From Candidatus Nitrospira nitrificans (GTDB lineage: Bacteria > Nitrospirota > Nitrospiria > Nitrospirales > Nitrospiraceae), in assembly GCF_001458775.1 (NCBI RefSeq), contig NZ_CZPZ01000001.1:186001-250000 (forward strand): a stretch of DNA of 64,000 bases, in the 5' to 3' direction. Every line of letters begins with the position of its first letter. Positions within the stretch are counted from its first letter, which is position 1. The position numbers were made by a program, and so were the translations under genes. Below, in pieces: positions 8,661 to 16,892 of this stretch. The notes beneath the pieces are model-generated. The model saw only the letters and a list, made by a program, of their open reading frames with translations, was not told where the DNA came from and made no database searches.

Positions 8661-9737
8661 TCATGGAGTGACGCCTCTGGCTCGATACACAAACGCGAGG
8701 ATCTCCGCGACCGCGCGGTACAGCTCGTTTGGAATCTCTTTGCCGATCTCGACGAGTTTGAACAGTGTTCGGGCCACGAATTTCTGTTCGACGACCGGCA
8801 CCCCGTGATGTCGAGCCAACTCGCGGATACGTTCGGCAACCAAGCCGGCTCCTTTGGCGACGACCATAGGAGCGCCCATCGTGCTCGTGTCATACTTCAA
8901 CGCCACAGCCAGGTGTGTCGGGTTGGTGATCACCACGTCCGCCGTCTTCACGGCGGCCATCATGCGTTTTTTCGTCATCTCTCGCTGAATGGTCCGCACG
9001 CGACTCTTGATGAGCGGATCGCCTTCCGCGGCCTTGTGTTCCTCCTTGATCTCTTGTATCGACATCCGGAGGTTGCGTTCCCACTCAAAACGTTGGTAGG
9101 CATAGTCAAACCCGGCCAGGACCGCGATGGCCCCGGCGACGGCCAATCCCACCTTCAACGAGAGCCGGCCGGTGACGTCCAGGACGCTGCCCATATCGAA
9201 TCCCACCAACCCCGGGATCTGAAGCACGTCGTACCGGGCAACCCACAGGCCGACACCCGTCACAATCGCAATCTTGAGCAGCCCCTTCACCAGCTCCATC
9301 ACAGACCGCAACGAGAAGAGCCGGGATAACCCCTTGATCGGACTGATGCGTTCGACATCCGGTTGAATCGCTTCGGCACGCCATAACATTCCTGTCTGCA
9401 GCAGCGCCGCGGCGCTCCCCATCACCAAAATGCCCAGCACGACCGGAAGACTCAGTGTCACCACCGTGAGGCTGGCCTGGATGACGACCTCGTACACCTG
9501 TTCGACGGACATATGTTGGTAAAACGCCAAGGGGAACGAGAGTGTGAGCCCTTGACGGGTCATCTCGGTCATCTTGAGAACGCCGACCGGCAACATGGCC
9601 GCCAGCAGCCCGATGCCGCTCAAGAGGATGACGGCCGTCGACAGATCGCGACTGATCGCGATCTGTCCCTTCTTGCGCGCCTCCTCTTTTCGTTTCGGCG
9701 TCGCTGGTTCTGTTTTATTGCTCCGATCCTCAGCCAT
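8661..9737 (-). CDS. flhB: FlhB, export apparatus substrate-specificity switch
   Basis: 358 aa. The N-terminus KTEPATPKRKEEARKKGQIAISRD is the FlhB/YscU signature, followed by four membrane segments. The cytoplasmic domain contains the autocleavage motif NPTH in VITNPTHLAVAL, so the protein should self-cleave between N and P. FlhB switches export from rod/hook to filament substrates together with FliK, encoded at 16893-18644. The start overlaps the fliR stop by 8 nt, indicating translational coupling. The 3-prime end abuts a repeat element. Confidence 0.96.
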   Translation of the reverse strand: MAEDRSNKTEPATPKRKEEARKKGQIAISRDLSTAVILLSGIGLLAAMLPVGVLKMTEMTRQGLTLSFPLAFYQHMSVEQVYEVVIQASLTVVTLSLPVVLGILVMGSAAALLQTGMLWRAEAIQPDVERISPIKGLSRLFSLRSVMELVKGLLKIAIVTGVGLWVARYDVLQIPGLVGFDMGSVLDVTGRLSLKVGLAVAGAIAVLAGFDYAYQRFEWERNLRMSIQEIKEEHKAAEGDPLIKSRVRTIQREMTKKRMMAAVKTADVVITNPTHLAVALKYDTSTMGAPMVVAKGAGLVAERIRELARHHGVPVVEQKFVARTLFKLVEIGKEIPNELYRAVAEILAFVYRARGVTP

Positions 9738-10512
9738 GTCCCAGCGCTTTCATGAACTCCTCGATCGTCAATTGCAGTCGCTCTATTTCTCGGACTAAGA
9801 GTTCGACTACAAACGGCACGGACAGCGCCAACACCGCCAACCCGCCGGCGATCGTGACAGGGAAACTCAACACGAATACGTTGATCTGACTGACCGCCCG
9901 TCCCAGCAGCGCCAGAAGAATATTGATCAAAAGAATGATGACGAGCACGGGCGCCGCCAACTTCAACCCCACGACAAACATGTTCTGAGCGAGGCGGAGA
10001 ATCGCCTCTCCCATGCCTCCGGTGAGGGACGCGCCGAATGCCGGAATGGATTCATAGCTCGAGAGAATCGTCGCCACCAGCAGGAGATGCCCGTTCAGCG
10101 AAAGGAAGATGAGGGTCGCCAGAAGGGTGAAGTATTGCCCGATGATGGGGGTATGCTCCGATGTCGTGGGATCCAACAGTTGAACGACGCCGAATCCCAT
10201 CTGCACGCCGATCACCTCTCCGGCCAATTCAAGCGCCCCGAAAAACAATCGCACAGCCAGTCCGATCGCCAAACCGATGACCATTTCACTGATGAGCCCG
10301 CCGGCCAAGACAATAGGGTCATAGGGCACGGCGGGAAGTGGGACGATGGGAGCCAACAGCACGCCCAACGCCAGGACGAGCGCCACTTTGACTTTTGTAG
10401 GAACGGCCCGCCCGCTCAATACCGGCAGCGCGGCCAACAACCCGCCGATACGGGAAATGAGGACCAAAAACCCTTGAAACTCAGGAAGCAGAATCTGGAT
10501 GGTCTGCGTCAA
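9730..10512 (-). CDS. fliR: FliR, flagellar export gate component
   Basis: 260 aa, six hydrophobic segments, FliR/SctT type: the N-terminal LVLISRIGGLLAALPVL, then FGALELAGEVIGVQMGFGVVQLLDPTTSEH and the C-terminal VEFL/IERLQ region. It forms the FliPQR export channel in the basal body membrane core. The start is a TTG at 10512 with GAGGGGG 7 nt upstream. It lies between fliQ and flhB, overlapping flhB by 8 nt. Confidence 0.94.
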   Translation of the reverse strand: MTQTIQILLPEFQGFLVLISRIGGLLAALPVLSGRAVPTKVKVALVLALGVLLAPIVPLPAVPYDPIVLAGGLISEMVIGLAIGLAVRLFFGALELAGEVIGVQMGFGVVQLLDPTTSEHTPIIGQYFTLLATLIFLSLNGHLLLVATILSSYESIPAFGASLTGGMGEAILRLAQNMFVVGLKLAAPVLVIILLINILLALLGRAVSQINVFVLSFPVTIAGGLAVLALSVPFVVELLVREIERLQLTIEEFMKALGHG

Positions 10513-10635
10513 CGCCGTACCCCCTCGTACGTCTTCGTCGCGAATTCAACGGGTGACGCGCCATGCCACAGGCGCGGCCGCAGCGAACGAAGACCTACAT
10601 GATGTGAGAACAAGCCGGCCATTGTCACGGTCGCG

Positions 10636-10905
10636 TTAATGCACATAGTTGGGAATATTCATCAAAAGATCGGCCATGTAGGTGGTCATGGTGTTCATCA
10701 TCCAGGGAAGGAAGAGCAGCAATGCCACGAACAGGACCACCACTTTCGGAACGAACGTGAGCGTGGCTTCGTTCAGTTGCGTCATGGCCTGGAACGCACT
10801 GACCGCCAGACCGATGAGCAGACTGAGCCCCAGAATCGGCGCCGACACCAACAGCGTCGTTTCTAATGCATGTCTGGCCAGCTCCGTGACCATTTCCGGC
10901 GTCAT
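10636..10905 (-). CDS. fliQ: FliQ, flagellar export gate component
   Basis: 89 aa with two membrane helices (LLVSAPILGLSLLIGLAVSAFQA and VVVLFVALLLFLPWMMNTM), the family size and layout. The MTPEMVTELARHALET start and the AMTQLNEATLTFVPK loop between the helices are characteristic. It packs around FliP and FliR in the export channel. GAGGAAC precedes the ATG. It is separated from fliP by 113 nt filled by a heptad repeat island, and from fliR by 123 nt. Confidence 0.95.
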   Translation of the reverse strand: MTPEMVTELARHALETTLLVSAPILGLSLLIGLAVSAFQAMTQLNEATLTFVPKVVVLFVALLLFLPWMMNTMTTYMADLLMNIPNYVH

Positions 10906-10916
10906 AGATTTCGTTC

Positions 10917-11022
10917 CTCGTCGTTCGTTTCTTCAATCCTAAGTTCCAGGTTTCACGTTCAAAAAACCTGAAACATGAAACTTGAAACCGTTGCCCGGTA
11001 CGTTTCACGATCCACGTTTCAC
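10917..11022. repeat. Heptad-period repeat island B (fliP-fliQ gap)
   Basis: Two tracts keep a strict 7-nt phase: CCTGAAA, CATGAAA, CTTGAAA (10967-10987) and CGTTTCA, CGATCCA, CGTTTCA (11001-11021). An inverted arm GGTTTCACGTTC lies at 10949-10960, so the left part can fold back on the GAAAC units. It begins with the shared 12-mer CTCGTCGTTCGT (10917-10928). It reaches to the fliP stop codon. Confidence 0.7.
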
Positions 11023-11786
11023 TGAAAGCTCCGCACCATCGAGCCTACGACCAGGTACCAACCATCGGCCAATACGAATAAGATCAACTTGAACGGCAGA
11101 GAGATCACGACAGGCGGAAGCAACATCATGCCCATCGACATGAGAATGCTCGCAACGACCATGTCGACGATGAGAAAGGGGATATAGATCAAGAACCCGA
11201 TTTGAAACGCGATGCGTAGTTCGCTCAGAATGAAGGCCGGAATGATGGCCTGGGTCGGCACGTCCTCCGCCCGATCCGGTTTTGGCACGTGACTCAGCTT
11301 GATGAAGAGTTCGAGGTCCTTCTCCCTCACCTGGCGCAGCATAAAGTTGCGCACCGGCTCGATACCCTTCTTCCACGCATCTTCATACGAGATCTGCTCG
11401 GCCATCAATGGTTGGAGCGCGTTGTTGTAGACGGCCTGCCCCACCGGAGCCATGATGAAGATCGTCAGAAACAGCGCCAAGGACAGCAACACTTGATTCG
11501 GAGGAACCGACTGCGTTCCCAGCGCCTGTCGGAGAAAGGCCAACACGATGACGATTCTGGTAAAGGACGTCACCATGATGAAGAGGGCCGGCGCCAAGGA
11601 GAGCACCGTGAGCAGAATTAAGATCTGGATCGTCACGGCGGTTTGTTTCGGGCCATCCGCGCCGAAGTCGATGCTCACCGACGGACCGGCCGCCGCCGCT
11701 TCGGAGAGCGACAGCCCGAGCAGCGTGATCCCTCCGGCGATGATTCCCCAGACTATGTGCGCGCGCGACTCGTGCCTATTGATCAT
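11019..11786 (-). CDS. fliP: FliP, flagellar export gate component
   Basis: 255 aa from the ATG at 11786, the start that gives a normal signal peptide ([24 protein letters not shown]). The family motifs are clear: [58 protein letters not shown] and the C-terminal [30 protein letters not shown]-like segment. FliP is the main body of the FliPQR pore. Its start lies within the fliO 3-prime end, overlapping by 11 nt. A longer in-frame extension upstream exists but lies inside fliO. Confidence 0.94.
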   Translation of the reverse strand: [255 protein letters not shown]

Positions 11787-12243
11787 GAAGTCCCTTATGG
11801 CGATGCCACGCGTCGGGCAATACCCGCCGCGCCCAGGAGCCGAACCGTTCCTGGGACACCGGCGGGGTCTCACCGGAGACTTTCTCGCTGGTGAGGGCGA
11901 GTAATTCCCGCAATTCGGCTGAATCGTTGATGCGTCCCAGGGGAACAAGATCGGTCGCCGTCGTCCCCACGATCAAATACTCGCCCGCAACCGACACCAG
12001 AGCGATGGTCTTGCGCGGAGCGATATAGCCGCTGGCCAAGAGTCGAACGAGCGGGCGCCCGCCGGCCATCCCCAGTCGTTGCCCCATCACTCGCCGAACG
12101 GTCACTGCGACAATCCCCATCAGCACCAGCACAATGGCCAGGGCCGAGACGGTGCGGAACAAGCTTTCCCACAGATCGATCACAGGCTTCCCCTTGGGCG
12201 GCTCACCGTAACTGCTGGACACGCTCCGCCGCGCTGACGACAT
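11776..12243 (-). CDS. fliO: FliO, export gate assembly factor
   Basis: 155 aa as drawn. One membrane helix near residues 27-48 (LFRTVSALAIVLVLMGIVAVTVRR), followed by the conserved cytoplasmic LASGYIAPRKTIALVSVAGEYLIVGTTATDLVPLGRI, typical of FliO, which stabilises FliP during assembly. The drawn start overlaps fliN by 41 nt; a GTG at 12183 with GGGGAAG just upstream would leave a 19-nt gap and still retain the membrane helix, and may be the true start. Position between fliN and fliP is the standard one. Confidence 0.85.
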   Translation of the reverse strand: MSSARRSVSSSYGEPPKGKPVIDLWESLFRTVSALAIVLVLMGIVAVTVRRVMGQRLGMAGGRPLVRLLASGYIAPRKTIALVSVAGEYLIVGTTATDLVPLGRINDSAELRELLALTSEKVSGETPPVSQERFGSWARRVLPDAWHRHKGLHDQ

Positions 12244-12571
12244 CCGTCAGGCGAATGCCGAATTTTTCATTGACGACCACGACTTCGCCGCGCGCGACCA
12301 GCTTGTTGTTCACCATCACTTCCATCGGTTCCCCCGCGAGTTTATCCAGCTCGATGACGGAGCCTTGCGCCAGTTGCAAGAGATCCCGGATGGCCATCTT
12401 CGTGGATCCGACGTACACCGTGATGCTCATCGGGATATCCAGGAGAAAGTCGATATTTTTCGGAGCGCCGTCCGTCACCGTGCTCTGGACCGACGGGAAT
12501 GAAGCCGTCGGCGGAGACTGGTGATCGGTCGTCTGTGAATCGGCACGGGTTGCGGAATCTGACTCAGCCAT
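12203..12571 (-). CDS. fliN: FliN, flagellar motor switch C-ring protein
   Basis: 122 aa from the ATG at 12571 (a GTG two codons earlier is possible). After a disordered N-terminal 35 residues comes the SpoA/FliN domain: NIDFLLDIPMSITVYVGSTKMAIRDLLQLAQGSVIELDKLAGEPMEVMVN with the conserved GEVVVVNEKFGIRLTDV. FliN forms the bottom of the C-ring and docks the FliH-FliI ATPase, which is notable here because FliH carries a receiver domain. It lies 19 nt after the fliM stop. Confidence 0.95.
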   Translation of the reverse strand: MAESDSATRADSQTTDHQSPPTASFPSVQSTVTDGAPKNIDFLLDIPMSITVYVGSTKMAIRDLLQLAQGSVIELDKLAGEPMEVMVNNKLVARGEVVVVNEKFGIRLTDVVSAAERVQQLR

Positions 12572-12590
12572 AGTCACTCTCTCGTTGGTG

Positions 12591-13571
12591 TCATGACGAG
12601 CTCACCACTTTGGTCACGCGGCACGCGTGATTCCCCTTGTACACTCCAGGACTCCCCTGAAATTTGTGATGGCCCTCGATATAGCAGTCAAGCGGATCTC
12701 CCGGATGCTGATCGAGCAGGATCACATCGCCCGGCGCAAAATTCATCACGTCCTTCACCGTCACCGTGGCGGTGCCCAGCCTCACCGCGATCGGAAGCGG
12801 ACAGTCGTGGAGTCGCTCTCGGAATCGCTGGATCCACTCGCCGTTTTGATCGACCTGATCGGAGACGAGACCTGAATAAAGTTTTTCTTTGATCGGCTCG
12901 AGCATGCTGTAGGGATACACGATGTACAGCTCCCTGGCCGTTTCCCCCAAGATGACCTGCAAGGTGACGACGACGACGATTTCGGATGAGGTCACCACCA
13001 TCGCGAACTGCGGGTTGCTCTCAGACCGCACATACTCCACATTGATCGGCACGACGGCATGCCACGCCTTTTCCAGATCGACAAGCGAGTGGAGCAACAG
13101 CTTCTTGATGATCCGCAGTTGGACGGGCGTGAAGTCCCGCCCCTCGGGCTTCACGTGGGTTTGCCCTTTGCCCCCGAAAAAATAGTCCACGATCAGGTAC
13201 ACCAGGAACGCGTCCATCACGAAGAGCGCGCTGCCCCGTAACGGCGCCATATGAAACACGTTCAACGATGACGGCATCGGAACCTTTTTCAAGAACTCCC
13301 CGAACTTGATTACTTGCGTCCCGACGACGGCAAAATCGACAGCCTCCCGAAACATGCTGGTCCAGACGACCGATTGGCGGCGAATGAATCGGTCGTTGAT
13401 CATTTCCATGGTCGGCATCCGCCCGCGGATGATTCGTTCCTGATTGAACAGATCGTACCCCTTGACACCCGTGGCTTCCTGGGCCGTGTCCTTCGGAGTC
13501 GTGTCCACATCACCGGAGACGACGCCCTTCAAGAGCGCATCGATCTCGTCCTGCGAGAGAATTTTTTCCAT
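12591..13571 (-). CDS. fliM: FliM, flagellar motor switch protein
   Basis: 326 aa. The N-terminal peptide MEKILSQDEIDALLKG is the CheY-P binding motif (LSQ-EIDALL) and is intact. The middle CheC-like domain (PMPSSLNVFHMAPLRGSALFVMD, GRDFTPVQLRII) and C-terminal SpoA domain follow. FliM carries the chemotaxis signal to the rotor, so a CheY-type system should exist elsewhere in this genome. Gene order fliL-fliM-fliN is standard, with an 11-nt gap from fliL. Confidence 0.96.
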   Translation of the reverse strand: MEKILSQDEIDALLKGVVSGDVDTTPKDTAQEATGVKGYDLFNQERIIRGRMPTMEMINDRFIRRQSVVWTSMFREAVDFAVVGTQVIKFGEFLKKVPMPSSLNVFHMAPLRGSALFVMDAFLVYLIVDYFFGGKGQTHVKPEGRDFTPVQLRIIKKLLLHSLVDLEKAWHAVVPINVEYVRSESNPQFAMVVTSSEIVVVVTLQVILGETARELYIVYPYSMLEPIKEKLYSGLVSDQVDQNGEWIQRFRERLHDCPLPIAVRLGTATVTVKDVMNFAPGDVILLDQHPGDPLDCYIEGHHKFQGSPGVYKGNHACRVTKVVSSS

Positions 13572-13582
13572 AGATCCCGCTG

Positions 13583-14134
13583 CTACTGAACGACGAATTC
13601 GGTGAAATACGCCGACCGGACGCCTGGTTTCTTTAAGAGGCCGTTGATGCGCTGCGTGATTTCATCACGTAACTGGAATTTCCCCTGCGTCGTCCTCACC
13701 GCATTGACGTCTTTGCTGCTGAGCAAGACCAGGACCGCATCCCGTATCTGAGGGATGTGCGCCGACAGCTCCGCGGAGACCGCTTCGCTGTCCGCCTCGA
13801 GTTTGAGGGTCAGCTTCAAATACCGAACGTCCGGCGTGTCCGCGAGATTGACGATGAAGGGATCCAAATCGAACATGGCGCCGGGCGAAGCGGCCTGACC
13901 ATGTTTGCCGCCGGTCTCGCTTTTCGATTCGGTTTTGACCTCGGCTTCGGCTTTCTGTTCCTCTGAGCTCTCAGCCCCTTTACTGGCTCCTCCCAGGAAT
14001 TTGACCGCCACAAACGCTCCGCCGACGCCGAATAGCAAGGCAACAACCGATACAATAATGAGCAGTTTAATGGGGAACGCCGGAGCGGGAGCTACGACGG
14101 GAGCTTTTTCGTCACCTGCGGCTGCATCTGCCAT
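13583..14134 (-). CDS. fliL: FliL, flagellar basal body-associated stator factor
   Basis: 183 aa. A single membrane helix (LLIIVSVVALLFGVGGAFVAVKFL, about residues 24-47) is followed by a charged linker and a periplasmic FliL domain with the signature FDLDPFIVNLADTPDVRYLKLTLKLE and the ending AYFTEFVVQ. FliL interacts with the stator around the motor. GAGGAGGAGTT lies directly upstream of the ATG. It is the first gene of the long fliL-to-fliA series and follows a strong sigma-54 site. Confidence 0.93.
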   Translation of the reverse strand: MADAAAGDEKAPVVAPAPAFPIKLLIIVSVVALLFGVGGAFVAVKFLGGASKGAESSEEQKAEAEVKTESKSETGGKHGQAASPGAMFDLDPFIVNLADTPDVRYLKLTLKLEADSEAVSAELSAHIPQIRDAVLVLLSSKDVNAVRTTQGKFQLRDEITQRINGLLKKPGVRSAYFTEFVVQ

Positions 14135-14173
14135 AACTCCTCCTCGATTGACTCGTTGGCCCGGTGCGAAGAG

Positions 14174-14189
14174 TGCAATGCATATGCCA
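14174..14189 (-). promoter_or_regulatory. Sigma-54 (-24/-12) promoter of fliL operon
   Basis: The minus strand reads TGGCATATGCATTGCA, an RpoN site with exact spacing and only C-to-T at the sixth position. It ends 39 nt upstream of the fliL ATG and would drive fliL through flhF/flhG and probably fliA. Confidence 0.85.
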
Positions 14190-14392
14190 CTACACTTTGC
14201 GGTTCACCGATCAAAAGGACCAGAAATCACCATATCTGGCGCATACTCGTATACGACCAGCGCCACACACGGGTGGGCGCAGGAGCGCCCTGTCAAGCAA
14301 CCTCTTGACACCGTCAAGAAGCTGACAGGGCGCAGGCTGATGTCCAGGGGTAGAGACCGACACCGGATGAGAAGGGGGGAGTAAGAGAGAAA

Positions 14393-14419
14393 GGCTGGGA
14401 GCGACGATCGCTCCCAGCC
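14393..14419 (-). terminator. Rho-independent terminator-like hairpin after flgE
   Basis: A perfect 12-bp inverted repeat GGCTGGGAGCGA / TCGCTCCCAGCC with a 3-nt loop, followed on the minus strand by a T/C-rich run (TTTCTCTCTTACT). It lies 20 nt past the flgE stop and before the fliL promoter, the expected place for ending the fliK-flgD-flgE transcript. Confidence 0.75.
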
Positions 14420-14438
14420 CTACCGCAAAAGAACGGAA

Positions 14439-16175
14439 CTAGCGTTTCAGATTGACCAACTCCTGTAATATTTCGTCGGACGTGGTGATCACGCGCGAGT
14501 TCGCCTGGAAACCGCGCTGCGCCGCGATCATATCGATAAAGCTTTCCCCCAGGTCGACATTCGACAATTCCAACGAATTTGACAACACCCGCCCAAGTCC
14601 GGCGCTGTCCGGAGTTCCCGTCACCGGTTGGCCGGAATTCCCAGACTGAGCAAAGGTGTTTTTACCGGTCCTCGTCAACCCGATGGGATCCGGAAAACGC
14701 GCAAGCACCACCTGCGCCAACGCGCGCAGCTGACCGTTAGAAAAACGGCCGTTGATGATGCCGTTCGCATCCACGGAAAATGCTTGGAGCGAGCCGGCGG
14801 CAAAGCCATCCTGTGTTTGCTGCACCAGCGCTGACGTCGACCCGAATTGCGTCGTCCCATCGAGCCCGCTCCCGCCGTCGGTCGTCACACTGGAACCGAA
14901 ATTCATGGCGAGCAGCTGGTCCGGCGTCGCGCCGTTGAAGTCGATCTGTAGCTCTCCCGGTGTCGTGCCGGACGTTCCGGCCGCCGTCCCTGTATCGTAC
15001 CGAATCACCGTGCTTTCTCGATCCAACGTTCCATCCGTCCCGAACGTCAAGGTGCCGGACCCTACACGAACGATGCCCAAGCTGGCGTCGATATTGCTCG
15101 AATGGTAATTCGCCGTGACGACGTCGCTCACAGGCGCCACCGTGTTGTAATTCCAGCTGTTGGCGCCGACCTTCGTGAAGTACGTCGTCAGCAAATGACT
15201 GTTCCCGAGTGAATCGAACACCGTCATCGAGGTCGAAAAATTCGAGGTGGCGGGCGGGTCGGAGAGCAGAAAGTCCGTCCCGGCGGTCGACGTCGGCGCC
15301 AGCATGTTGAGAGTGGCGCCCAGCGTATCGCCGCCGTTCGCCGTCACCACAACCGTTCCGGTCCCCGTCGTGGAATTGTTCGTCGTGCCCGTCATGCCGG
15401 ACGCAAATGTAAAGATATTTGAGGCATTGACCGAGGCGGTAAATCCCGCATAGGCAGCGGCTTTGAACGGATCGTTGGGGACCAACGCGCGCACGGCGTT
15501 TTGAACTGCCGTGGCAAGCGCCGAGCCGGTCAACCCGTTCGCCACGGTGATCGTCCGAGCCCCGTCGCCGTTCAGATTGATATTGAATGAATTGTTCCCG
15601 GCTGCGGTGGTGGTCGTCGATGCCGCGGACGCCACGATGTTGCCGCGCACGCCGCTGAGCGCCGTCGCTGAATTCAGGTTGGCGGCGACGAACGCCGTGG
15701 TCGTGGCCCGCGGCGACGCGGTGGTGGAAGGCAGCGCCACATCGCCGATCGTGCCGGTGATGGTGCCGGTGGCATCGGCGAGAAAGCCCTGCAATTTGAA
15801 TCCGGTCGGATCGACCACATTGTTGTTCCTGTCGAGCCGGAACAGACCGGCGCGAGAATAGAAGGTGGCATTCTGCGCATCTCTCACGATGAAAAAGCCG
15901 TTGCCGTCGATGGCCAAGTCCAACACATTGGACGAGGTCGCCAGCGATCCTTGAGAGAAGTTTCCCTGCACGGAGGTCAGCGCCACGCCGATGCCGGTCT
16001 GAACCGAACCTGACCCTCCTGAAATCGACGAACTGATCAAGTCCGCGAAGGTCGCCTTGCTCCCCTTGAAGCCGACGGTACTGAGGTTGGCGATGTTGTT
16101 GCCGATGACGGAGAGCGCCGTGCCATTGGCGTTGAGCCCGCTGACTCCGGCAAACAATGACGACAGAATTCCCAT
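14439..16175 (-). CDS. flgE: FlgE, flagellar hook protein
   Basis: 578 aa. N-terminal D0 motif SLFAGVSGLNANGTALSVIGNNIANLSTVGFKGSKATF and C-terminal LSNVDLGESFIDMIAAQRGFQANSRVITTSDEILQEL are diagnostic of the hook subunit. The central part is Ser/Thr/Gly/Ala-rich and longer than in the roughly 400-aa enteric FlgE, a variation common for the exposed hook domains. GAAGGAGGT precedes the ATG. It is the last gene of fliK-flgD-flgE and is followed by a strong hairpin terminator. Confidence 0.95.
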   Translation of the reverse strand: MGILSSLFAGVSGLNANGTALSVIGNNIANLSTVGFKGSKATFADLISSSISGGSGSVQTGIGVALTSVQGNFSQGSLATSSNVLDLAIDGNGFFIVRDAQNATFYSRAGLFRLDRNNNVVDPTGFKLQGFLADATGTITGTIGDVALPSTTASPRATTTAFVAANLNSATALSGVRGNIVASAASTTTTAAGNNSFNINLNGDGARTITVANGLTGSALATAVQNAVRALVPNDPFKAAAYAGFTASVNASNIFTFASGMTGTTNNSTTGTGTVVVTANGGDTLGATLNMLAPTSTAGTDFLLSDPPATSNFSTSMTVFDSLGNSHLLTTYFTKVGANSWNYNTVAPVSDVVTANYHSSNIDASLGIVRVGSGTLTFGTDGTLDRESTVIRYDTGTAAGTSGTTPGELQIDFNGATPDQLLAMNFGSSVTTDGGSGLDGTTQFGSTSALVQQTQDGFAAGSLQAFSVDANGIINGRFSNGQLRALAQVVLARFPDPIGLTRTGKNTFAQSGNSGQPVTGTPDSAGLGRVLSNSLELSNVDLGESFIDMIAAQRGFQANSRVITTSDEILQELVNLKR

Positions 16176-16217
16176 GGGTGCATACCTCCTTCTTCAACCG
16201 GTTCGGATAGGTCTTGT

Positions 16218-16871
16218 CTATTGCACTTCCACAATCTCCGACGGATCCAGACTGAGCGCTCCGACGGCCAACCGTGGTTGCCCCTCTTCCATGCGCACGC
16301 CCGTCACCATGAGTTGCGCGCGGCCTTTTGCGACAATCGCCGCGCCCTGCTGATCGACGGCGGAGATGGCATACTCATACACGCCGGGCGGCATGACGGC
16401 GCCCTTACTGTCTTTCCCGTCCCATCGGGCCTGGTTGAGGCCGGCCTGGAGATTGGTGGCATCCAACGTTCGGACGACCTGCCGCTGTTGATCAAGAATT
16501 GAGATCTGTACGCGAGCCGCGTTCTTTTCGAGCGCGTACGTCATTGAGCCTTGCCCGTTCTCAAGCTGGACCAACGGACGATCAATGCTGACGCGGCGAC
16601 CGACCATGGGCAGCAGCGTGAACTGCAACGAGGCGCTCTGCGCATCAAGACTCTTCTGAAGCAGCTGTGACTGCTTCGCGGTCTGTTCCAACTGACTGAA
16701 TTGGGCGAGTTGCGAGACGAATTCGGCGTTGTCGGTGGGTTTTAACGGGTCCTGGCTCTTTAATTGTGTAACGAGCAATTTGAGAAAATCGTCCTGCCCC
16801 AATTGTCGAGGTCCGGTTTGGCTCGTTGTCGCTGGGGGTCCCGCCGTGTTGAGTGTCGATACATCGATCAT
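16218..16871 (-). CDS. flgD: FlgD, hook assembly scaffold
   Basis: 217 aa. N-terminal LGQDDFLKLLVTQLKSQDPLKPTDNAEFVSQLAQFSQLEQ is the conserved FlgD region. The remainder contains the Ig-like/Tudor hook-capping domains (ARVQISILDQQRQVVRTLD, WDGKDSKGAVMPPGVYEYAI). It caps the growing hook, allowing FlgE polymerisation. It is 20 nt after fliK and 42 nt before flgE. A GGGAGA stretch precedes the ATG. Confidence 0.94.
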   Translation of the reverse strand: MIDVSTLNTAGPPATTSQTGPRQLGQDDFLKLLVTQLKSQDPLKPTDNAEFVSQLAQFSQLEQTAKQSQLLQKSLDAQSASLQFTLLPMVGRRVSIDRPLVQLENGQGSMTYALEKNAARVQISILDQQRQVVRTLDATNLQAGLNQARWDGKDSKGAVMPPGVYEYAISAVDQQGAAIVAKGRAQLMVTGVRMEEGQPRLAVGALSLDPSEIVEVQ

Positions 16872-16892
16872 GTCTTGTATCTCCCTTCCGAT

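Larger units (their letters stand above)
14135..14438. other. Intergenic region between flgE and fliL
   Basis: 304 bases without a convincing gene. It holds the fliL sigma-54 promoter (14174-14189) and the flgE terminator hairpin (14393-14419). The middle part has no feature I can support. Confidence 0.6.

Noticed and set aside
14737-16197. Minus-strand open frame of 486 codons overlapping flgE
   Set aside because: Another frame of the repetitive flgE coding sequence; Arg-rich and without family motifs.
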